Shown one piece after another: positions 42,501-47,072 of a DNA stretch of 47,072 nucleotides. This stretch comes from an uncultured Clostridia bacterium. GTDB lineage: Bacteria; Bacillota; Clostridia; TANB77; CAG-508. The stretch lies in the NCBI GenBank assembly GCA_944393485.1, contig CALYAJ010000009.1, positions 1 to 47,072 of the forward strand, in the 5' to 3' direction. Under the pieces are notes generated by a model, which made no database searches, was not told the DNA's origin, and was given only the letters and a program-made list of their open reading frames with translations. The translations under genes were made by a program, and so were the position numbers. The stretch's first letter is position 1. Each line of letters begins with the position of its first letter.

Positions 42501-45186
42501 TTTAGTTTTTGATTATTTGTTTAATATGAATGAAGTTCAAATTAAGAATTTGCTTGAAAATGACATAAATACAAGAACGCTTTTAACTATCGAAAACAGG
42601 GCTAAAGAAGAAGGAAATACAGAGCTTGAATTTAGAGCAAAAGAACTTTGTGTTTTAGTAGATACGATAGAACAAATAAGCTATTCAGATATGTCATATG
42701 AAGAAATAAAAAAATTTGCATATAATATATTTAATCAAGATATAAATACAATTAAATTAATAAGGTCAGAATTTGGAAATTTGAAAGAGGTTGTAAGATC
42801 TTTTTATGAATATGAAGCACAAACAGAACTTACTTCAGTACAAGATTTGATAAAAAATAGGCATGATTTAGTTGAACAGACTGATGATAAATTCTTAATT
42901 ATAGATGTAAGAAATACAAAACATACTTTTTATGCACATGCATTATCTCCAATTTCTTTTAATGGTTTCTTTGATACAGATAAAGGGAAAGTTACAATTT
43001 GTGTATCACCAGAAACAGACCAACATGAATCATATTATTATGGTGGTAATGAAATTATTTTAGGATTTGATAATATAATAAATGGTGCATTTATCGGCTC
43101 ATCAACTAAAAATATGGGAAGTAATGATTATATTGAAGAAAATAACTATAATACAGAAAATGTTTCCATTTTGTATGATCAAAGAAGTATTAGAAATTCT
43201 TATAATGGTAATGGACATGCTGAAACACTTTTATATAGAGCTGGATTAATTCCATCATGTGTAATTTTAACAGGTGATGATCCAACAGAAATTGAGAAAA
43301 ATGTAGTAGTAGAAATTGAAAAAGTAATAAATGGAGAAAAATCAAAAGATGATCCTACATATATAAAAATTCCATTTGTTAAAACTCAAAAAACGCAAAA
43401 AAGAGTAGTAAACTATAAAGAACAATATTCTGATAAACTAGTACAAGATCCTTTAGAAATAAAAAATCCAAAAGAAGAAAAAATTGAAAAATTAAGGCAA
43501 AAATTTTCTGGACTTCTTTCATTTAAACAAGAAGGCACAGATATAGTTCGTCACCATCCAAAAGCAGGAATAGATTATATAGTTTATAATGATGAAGTAT
43601 ATATAATTGAAAAAAGCAAGAATAATTTTGGAATACCTAATATTTCCCAATATAAAATTATAGATTCAGAAGAAAATCATGATATAACATCTTTAGAAAC
43701 TGAAATTTTATATACGGCTAGTAAATTACAAGGTTTAGTATATGGAAAAGATAAGTCTAGGAAATTAGATATTCTAAAATTAGAATATTCAGATGAGGAT
43801 GGAAATTCTTATATTGTTCCGGCTATAAAAGAAGAAGATGCAAGAAGTCTATGGAATTATAGTAGAGAAGATGGTAGTTTTAATGCAAAATCTAATGAAG
43901 AATTATTATCAGAATTTTTAGTAGATCATTTAATGTGTAATTATGATAGTGGAAATTCAGAATTTTTGATGGATGATGCAGGTAACTGTTATGGGCGCGG
44001 AAAGCAAAATGCTTTTAGAGCAATAGATGATTTTATAACAACTAGTGGAGAAACATATAATGCATTTTCTTTCTATTATTTTGATAATCAAGAAGGAAAT
44101 AATGTATATAGAAAAGTTTTTGAATCTTATATTAATGCTAAAAATCCAGAATCAGTAATTTCAAAAAAAGCTTTAAAAGAATTTATTGAAACTGCTGATA
44201 GAATAGGTAAAATGCCTGATGAAGAATATATGTCAATGTTTGAGCATGTTCTAGATAAAATAGATGATGAAGAGAAACGAGAAAAAATGGAAAGTATTAT
44301 TATGGATAGAAAACATTCTTTACCAGAGGAATCTAGAGAATTTGTAAATAATATTAGAGAATTAAATAGAATAAATAATACTGTAGAAGTTATTAAGAAT
44401 CCAGATAGTATTGCATTTATAAACGATGTCCATGGCAATGCAGAAGCAATAAAAGAAATATTTAAAGATTGTGAGGAATCTGGCAAAAAAGATATATTTA
44501 TTTTAGGAGATATGATTGGAATTGGACCTGAATCAAATGAGTGTATTGATATTATTAGAAACTATCAGGAGGAACATCCAGACATCAAAGTAAGTTGTAT
44601 TTTAGGCAATCATGAGTTGTATAGTATAATGGGAAATAAATCTTTTAGAAGTACATTAGGATTTGATGGAATATTAACTAATGATACTAGAAGAGAACTT
44701 TCACCTGAAAATAGAAGATTTATAGAAGCTCTTCCTATAACTAGAAAACTAGAGATAAGCGGTAAAAAAGTAGAACTAACACATTTTCCAATATCAGTAG
44801 AATATACAAAAAAGTCAGATGATGAACAAATTTATTTAGAACATGGAGGAACTTTTTCAGAGACAAGAACAGTTTCAGGAAAAGATCAAGACATCTTAAT
44901 TTATGGTCACGAACATAGAACTGAGACTACAATTGGAGATCAAGTTGGAAGTATTAGAACAGAAAAAATAGGAAATACCAAATTTTTTAATCTACCAAGT
45001 TCAGGATGTGTTCATGGAAAGCATTCAAGTTATGTTACATTAAGTCTTGAAGGAGAAGAATTGGTTCCTAAAATTAATGAAGTAGAGTTTGATAAAACTA
45101 GACTTGCTGAAGATTTAAGAAAAACACAAAATCCAAGAGCAAATTATTTTGGTGTAAATATACATGAAGAAGAAGGTGGAAGATAA
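36529..45186 (+). CDS. Giant 2,885-residue repeat protein with HAE-motif, kinase-like and calcineurin-like phosphoesterase domains
   Basis: The protein starts MAINIYQRFRLWRNP behind GGGGGAAAATAGG and lacks a signal peptide or membrane segment, so it is cytoplasmic. Residues 1 to about 2100 are helical and Asn/Glu/Lys-rich with diverged repeats. The best motif, Y-x-(V/I)-x-E-x-(S/T)-P or similar followed by helices, recurs near residues 385, 442, 713, 823, 1044, 1157, 1220 and 1453. Residues about 2118-2290 form an unrecognised domain with His2132, His2137 and H-A-E at 2230-2232. Residues about 2340-2560 contain DHLMCNYDSGNSEF (2466-2479) and FRAIDDF with Asp2500. This arrangement resembles the catalytic NxDxxxN and D of PI3/4-kinase-like and HipA-like kinases. 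Residues about 2628-2850 are a metallophosphoesterase: D2633-x-H2635, GD2661, GNHE (2693-2696), H2752 and GHEH (H2794, H2796). Two small genes follow. Confidence 0.85.
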   Translation: MAINIYQRFRLWRNPNYINGIIIKKPEDIDQLLDYAEKNGLDLLRINNSDLKYTDRYINSLIKLDNDAAKKYLVAYSPETISKSAKELIKSYLKRTSLNISIDPDDSEAEKIGLNKVNQEYLNDFDVFKNIFAQIPNINYENLEILKKSISSFREQRKIDDMVKFFIENNISIDDLYYNSRRLNSTETLEPDVVYSYLKRDFTKTFTSQSFTNNKGTAINPEEVKSIFLSNLDKNIQVINEIFEYFEEEDFTEEEKKKILDSIKKYKIPIRSEKVFRECFKDREIIFNSIVNDTENIDKFPIEKTPYNDTSFLYNFTDEQVEQLSQVLSQNKKIFEEFEWIYFINREDNAKLGNGILHRNPYFFDDLDDKFTAYEVDTDFLSKNYVITEHSPVVFLNNFDIVMNSMRKNFNIVNIEPLRYRFNKLTEEQYRQIYILAKQNEYKWSKDSPNFLKKNPFLFIDALKNGEINLDEIDEKEDFLDSFKIIFVDEELFDYYCRHYEKIQKSKATTFFSTSYKYKREEILNPNIESQITITRKLSSEEKIQNNLLVDKNINPDEYLDLLENNFYYIFNNSGNSIADDFTNEQRQRFAEIYLREMPKLNYGLSDYKIVISNPYIAKYLYENNINIINDGYLVKGLESVTEEYFKSIKEIYDARGGKFVKNANLLELLNPLIILEEIDKNPQSIDNIDELLSVKKDEIIQKIKEKILDDSYIISEKTPEILLSEKELYETFLSKDINNLRFISTFLDETEKIKYTEIFIQNLEEGKINLEGNPQFPFVFNIENVKRIMDINPQYLNVLNNNKILDAEVKEYILDQIISGKYVVDERTSSSIQEEIVNYYTGTYFNSKESKKPENSEKTGKVRQLKEMSKSNVYLYLTEKENAYLESEKRDSAEYIKLKEVLKNDSINLDNGGYLENIIIYLRNEPEEISNYFNKHPEYILKYFKNIKNGFYFVDNKDIVTFLGDLSKKNIKIISDSIVQQGFTDNNIDIIRNNKDIFLNIVKENPKIVAFLEDNLKSDLEFELTDEDFAIIEESFNKAGINYIINERSIKQFKTNPYYIEKSLRENFSTINYLNIAGNADEIIENAEYYQSLMTLLAENGIQPENHGQLPEYLIPLFSRLENKEIESLRTSLITKKRNNFALNLEIRKYKKDDNFVLQPNMDMVIRADPKLILKTLRKDWSFVDYIPPIADLSHNINIDGITDEERDEIIRLALNNNYVLNENSNFFFRNNHEIVMNSFKQDINSIKYASPIVKLNKEEKENILQVVRSNENNLTLADVSIDFLRVDNEFIIKSLNLAKGKELTKVFERIELRILSEENYNLYKEKILEEIENGKLDITKFNKPDLFKDNEFVISIASKDINVLLRDDIDINQFSVEEQRKIYDIYIKASNKEDKNLPESIFKKVNTDVNQMINDILANPTNVDNYNFDMINLPKEIRENVIKSLIEDGTYTVSERTPSFVRGNSEFVYNYLMAHDGELSGLELTDLVCILDFDKVKDHMEYLEFSNYYNKIKVSYYEYIDTLGIESTLKYFENLGSLMKKFPPEILKNSDIKDIQNLLISNLTMNNNNYTLEDLQTILSKFDIKLTEEIIKVNPKLSKDSTTFFEQLEKDPNVILLYTGFDEKVLKKALEKGFEFNAENTYSRLNFTSSKVVMNYLLDKNEPDAELHYTGESKEIFDRIINENRFAKYLEEQIDAFFSRSTISYYDNAIKYFIDKYGGNKASYYNGNNMEIYDYAIDRGYRVTLDEFIKKPLLLSNEKLYELGAKEDKLVIALKLNRINMHGRRIGPPENSEQIKLIERYMGKKEFNEIFNTDELKQNLYKLTSVIDNSDLSIKFFKALDTEILQEMGFDEWNRFIKYSINTPEYNNIIEIAQNGKFKDFKESFKRIEGFINDEQGVGINKYLNYAKLFSINPKICEEFVESISQEELDTGHLSKVHKIQLTDFETLMYNAPIDLIKNADISYLGRITEIKRENGLKSIEKDLENPKSLVFDYLFNMNEVQIKNLLENDINTRTLLTIENRAKEEGNTELEFRAKELCVLVDTIEQISYSDMSYEEIKKFAYNIFNQDINTIKLIRSEFGNLKEVVRSFYEYEAQTELTSVQDLIKNRHDLVEQTDDKFLIIDVRNTKHTFYAHALSPISFNGFFDTDKGKVTICVSPETDQHESYYYGGNEIILGFDNIINGAFIGSSTKNMGSNDYIEENNYNTENVSILYDQRSIRNSYNGNGHAETLLYRAGLIPSCVILTGDDPTEIEKNVVVEIEKVINGEKSKDDPTYIKIPFVKTQKTQKRVVNYKEQYSDKLVQDPLEIKNPKEEKIEKLRQKFSGLLSFKQEGTDIVRHHPKAGIDYIVYNDEVYIIEKSKNNFGIPNISQYKIIDSEENHDITSLETEILYTASKLQGLVYGKDKSRKLDILKLEYSDEDGNSYIVPAIKEEDARSLWNYSREDGSFNAKSNEELLSEFLVDHLMCNYDSGNSEFLMDDAGNCYGRGKQNAFRAIDDFITTSGETYNAFSFYYFDNQEGNNVYRKVFESYINAKNPESVISKKALKEFIETADRIGKMPDEEYMSMFEHVLDKIDDEEKREKMESIIMDRKHSLPEESREFVNNIRELNRINNTVEVIKNPDSIAFINDVHGNAEAIKEIFKDCEESGKKDIFILGDMIGIGPESNECIDIIRNYQEEHPDIKVSCILGNHELYSIMGNKSFRSTLGFDGILTNDTRRELSPENRRFIEALPITRKLEISGKKVELTHFPISVEYTKKSDDEQIYLEHGGTFSETRTVSGKDQDILIYGHEHRTETTIGDQVGSIRTEKIGNTKFFNLPSSGCVHGKHSSYVTLSLEGEELVPKINEVEFDKTRLAEDLRKTQNPRANYFGVNIHEEEGGR

Positions 45187-45548
45187 TGCCAGAAAAAAAT
45201 AATGAAGATGATAAAAGATTAATTGCATTATTAAGTTTAGTAGGAATCGTAAATCATGCAGATTCGAATAAACAACTATATAAAATAAGTGAAGAAAATT
45301 ATGCTAGATTATCTTCACTCCTTGACAGTGCAAACATTTCAGAAGATGAAAAAAGAAGAATTAAAGCTAAAATTGATCCGAAAAAAGGAAGAACTAAAAA
45401 GGTACAGGATTTGAGTATGCAAGCAACTGATATCGGGAGGGCAAAAGATATAATGAAACCATCAATTATAGAATACGAAAATAGGATTAGTCTTAAAAGT
45501 AAAGTAAGAGATTACGATAACTCTAGTGAACAAGAAAACGAACGATAG
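45186..45548 (+). CDS. Small acidic/basic hypothetical protein coupled to the giant gene
   Basis: The 120-residue product starts with an ATG that overlaps the giant gene stop (TAATG), so it is translationally coupled. It is soluble, helical and highly charged (LIALLSLVGIVNHADSNKQL near the start, KIDPKKGRTKKVQDLSMQA in the middle). I recognise no domain. The coupling suggests a partner, regulator or immunity-like protein for the giant protein. Confidence 0.75.
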   Translation: MPEKNNEDDKRLIALLSLVGIVNHADSNKQLYKISEENYARLSSLLDSANISEDEKRRIKAKIDPKKGRTKKVQDLSMQATDIGRAKDIMKPSIIEYENRISLKSKVRDYDNSSEQENER

Positions 45549-45558
45549 AGGAGAAAAT

Positions 45559-45987
45559 ATGAATAAAAAACAAAAAATTGTCTGTACAGAACTTAATGAA
45601 ATATTAAAAGGGATTGAAGAAAAATATGTAAATAAAATTCCAAAACAAGTATTAGATACTATTAACTATTTTGCTGATTATGATGAGGTATCTGTAAATA
45701 TTAATTGGAAAAAGCCACTAACAGAACAGCAATTTGATGAAGATACAATTAATATTTTAGCTTGGATAAATTATAAATTTTGGGTAGAAAATCCTGAAGA
45801 AAAGCAAGAATTAAAAAAGTTATTTTTTCCGAGTAAAACTATTAATGAACCACCTAAAGAAGAACGTGACTTACTACAAGAAGCATTTGAAGCGTATGAA
45901 AAAGAGCATACTAATATATTATTACCTAGAAAAAGAAATAATTTTATTGAAAATATTTTCGAAAAAATCAGAAAGATATACAAGTAA
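45559..45987 (+). CDS. Small hypothetical protein, third gene of the giant-protein unit
   Basis: The 142-residue product starts at ATG 45559 behind AGAGGAG. It has a pattern I have seen in small uncharacterised proteins of uncultured Firmicutes: ELNEILKGIEEKYVNKIP, then a PLTEQQFDEDTINILAWINY segment and an aromatic FWVENPEEK motif, ending in a charged tail. No function is known. It ends 102 bases before the next gene and is probably cotranscribed with the two genes before it. Confidence 0.75.
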   Translation: MNKKQKIVCTELNEILKGIEEKYVNKIPKQVLDTINYFADYDEVSVNINWKKPLTEQQFDEDTINILAWINYKFWVENPEEKQELKKLFFPSKTINEPPKEERDLLQEAFEAYEKEHTNILLPRKRNNFIENIFEKIRKIYK

Positions 45988-46017
45988 TTTATTTTTATAA
46001 AACAAATTGGAAAATAT

Positions 46018-46046
46018 TTGAAAAGATAAAAATAAAGTGATATAAT
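46018..46046 (+). promoter_or_regulatory. Promoter of the 68-codon gene
   Basis: TTGAAA (46018-46023), 17 bases, TATAAT (46041-46046), 43 bases before the ATG. Confidence 0.75.
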
Positions 46047-46089
46047 ATAATTTGACACAAATTGTTGAACAGAAAGGAGAAAAAGAAAA

Positions 46090-46296
46090 ATGGAAAATAA
46101 AATGTCTATTTTTCAGATACTGGAGAAATTCGGGAAAGACGCTTATTTAACAGCGTCAATCACAAAGGCGGGAGAACATAATTTTATTCCTGCTGGCAAC
46201 TCAGATTATGAGTATGAAATTACTCGTATAGATAGGCCAGCAAAGTGGGAATATGATGTGAGCTTAAGGCCTAGAAGAAGAGTCTATCCAGTATAA
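46090..46296 (+). CDS. 68-residue hypothetical protein with less AT-rich codons
   Basis: The gene starts behind AAAGGAGAAAAAG. The product is soluble, with an N-terminal helix (SIFQILEKFGKDAYLTASIT), a middle segment rich in Tyr and Glu and a basic Arg-rich end (LRPRRRVYPV). No family is recognised. Codons contain more G and C than the neighbours, similar to the gene pair at 25.8-27.1 kb. With its own promoter and terminator it is a self-contained cassette. Confidence 0.75.
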   Translation: MENKMSIFQILEKFGKDAYLTASITKAGEHNFIPAGNSDYEYEITRIDRPAKWEYDVSLRPRRRVYPV

Positions 46297-46304
46297 TCTC
46301 TTAA

Positions 46305-46348
46305 ATCCCCGTGATAGGAATATAATTTAAAATTCCTATCATGGGGAA
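46305..46348 (+). terminator. Terminator after the 68-codon gene
   Basis: ATCCCCGTGATAGGAAT (46305-46321) pairs with ATTCCTATCATGGGGAAT (46332 on), then TTTC. The stem is long and GC-rich for this genome. Confidence 0.85.
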
Positions 46349-46446
46349 TTTCTTATTATATAGGGAAAGTACAATGTTTAAAAATCATTTTGCTTAAACG
46401 TTTGTAAATAATTTTATTAACATAAAATTAACACAAAACAAATTTA

Positions 46447-46497
46447 CGGAAAGCAAAAAAGAAAAGATAAAGTTAGTACAAATATTAAGGCTTTCCG
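46447..46497. repeat. Inverted repeat in the last intergenic region
   Basis: CGGAAAGC (46447-46454) and GCTTTCCG (46490-46497) are perfect inverted copies; outside them ACAAAT and ATTTGT also match if three bases are skipped. It could be a hairpin or the ends of a very small element. No gene is visible from 46297 to 46510. Confidence 0.4.
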
Positions 46498-46510
46498 ATT
46501 TGTTCTATAA

Positions 46511-47024
46511 TTATAAAACAGCTCCTAATATTAAAATTCCGATATTATCATGATAAATTTTATTAAACTGTTCCAGAGGTAGTGGATTTATACCTTTTCC
46601 GAACTTCAATTGTAAAGCCAGGTTTATTAAAATTATTAATAAACCAATCACGAAAACCACCAAAAGAAGAAAGATAAGGAGTATCTTTTAAAGAATAACC
46701 ACTAGCTTGGGCAAAATCCTTAGCAATTTCAAAAGAATTTTTAGGAGCATAACCATTATAATTCCAATAAATAACTTCACCTTGAGAATGAAAACTAAGT
46801 ATTAAATCAAATTTCTTAACTAAAGTAAATTCATATAAAGCTTTGGCTTCTGGTTCAGAAACTGGATATTCTCCAGCAAAATCACGTGGAGCGAATGTAT
46901 AATAACCTTCCTTTGATTTTAATTCTTTTCCTAATTTCCAATTTGCAGGAAATTGTGAATTTAAATCCACACCTGTGGTCATTTGTAACTTCCAGCAACA
47001 AAAATAAAATATAAAAATTGGCAA
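46511..47024 (-). pseudogene. Decayed M14 zinc carboxypeptidase
   Basis: The main frame (47024 to 46563) contains M14 segments: GVDLNSQFPANW, LILSFHSQGEVIYW, and FGGFRDWFINNFNKPGFTIE with the catalytic Glu. These are typical of secreted gamma-D-glutamyl-diamino acid peptidases that cut peptidoglycan peptides. After FTIEV the frame breaks; skipping one base continues as GKGINPLPLEQFNKIYHDN to a TAA at 46511-46513. The N-terminal half with the HxxE zinc motif is absent, and the sequence to the window edge has stops in every frame. It is therefore frameshifted at both ends. A remnant may continue beyond 47072. Confidence 0.75.
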
Positions 47025-47072
47025 TTACCTGTGATTTAGTTATTAAAGATATGATGCATTACTTAAAAGAAA

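Noticed and set aside
46435..46505. Insertion element bounded by the CGGAAAGC inverted repeat
   Set aside because: The interval is only about 50 bases with no coding capacity and no target duplication; listed only as an inverted repeat.

Overview
The window is very AT-rich chromosomal DNA from a low-GC Gram-positive bacterium, most likely an uncultured endospore-forming member of the Clostridia. The lineage evidence is a Spo0A orthologue, a SpoIVFA/SpoIVFB-like protease pair and the spore protein YyaC. Sortase and LPXTG proteins, a SigV-RsiV-PdaV-type operon like that of Clostridioides difficile, Hsp33, and strong AGGAGG-type ribosome binding sites agree with this. I saw no rRNA, tRNA or CRISPR array.

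Layout. 1-3.5 kb: a membrane-anchored hypothetical protein on the minus strand, then a divergent RpiB-like isomerase, a TagO/WecA-type lipid-linked sugar-phosphate transferase fused to a C-terminal rubredoxin domain, and a free-standing rubredoxin. 3.5-8.6 kb: a DUF2207-like membrane protein, Hsp33, an orphan V-ATPase F-like protein, YyaC, a small tail-anchored protein, and the SpoIVFA/SpoIVFB-like pair. 8.6-14.7 kb: an OmpR-type two-component system, a class D-like sortase with a pilin-like surface protein, and a WG-repeat membrane protein. 14.8-18.9 kb: a PLP enzyme, a flavoprotein, a YigZ protein and Spo0A.

18.9-21.7 kb is accessory DNA: an integrase remnant, a 31-codon gene followed by two hairpins that share a loop, and an IS30-family element with a frameshifted transposase. 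21.9-24.4 kb is a lysozyme-response operon (ECF sigma factor, RsiV-like anti-sigma, polysaccharide deacetylase). A DMT permease follows. Then comes a divergent pair of unknown genes (25.8-27.1 kb) with less AT-rich codons and mirror-image promoters. 27.3-33.6 kb is a co-directional run: CtpE-like P-type ATPase, small protein, DUF4116 repeat protein, Nudix hydrolase, YdcF-like protein and a NatAB-like ABC exporter. 33.9-36.2 kb encodes a large LPXTG protein.

The most unusual locus is 36.5-46.0 kb. It is a single 2,885-codon gene with no signal peptide. The protein has a long helical-repeat N-terminal region, an unrecognised domain with an HAE motif, a lipid/protein-kinase-like motif block and a C-terminal calcineurin-like phosphoesterase. 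Two small genes follow directly, and together these look like an undescribed multi-enzyme system. The window ends with a small self-contained gene and a decayed M14 carboxypeptidase pseudogene.
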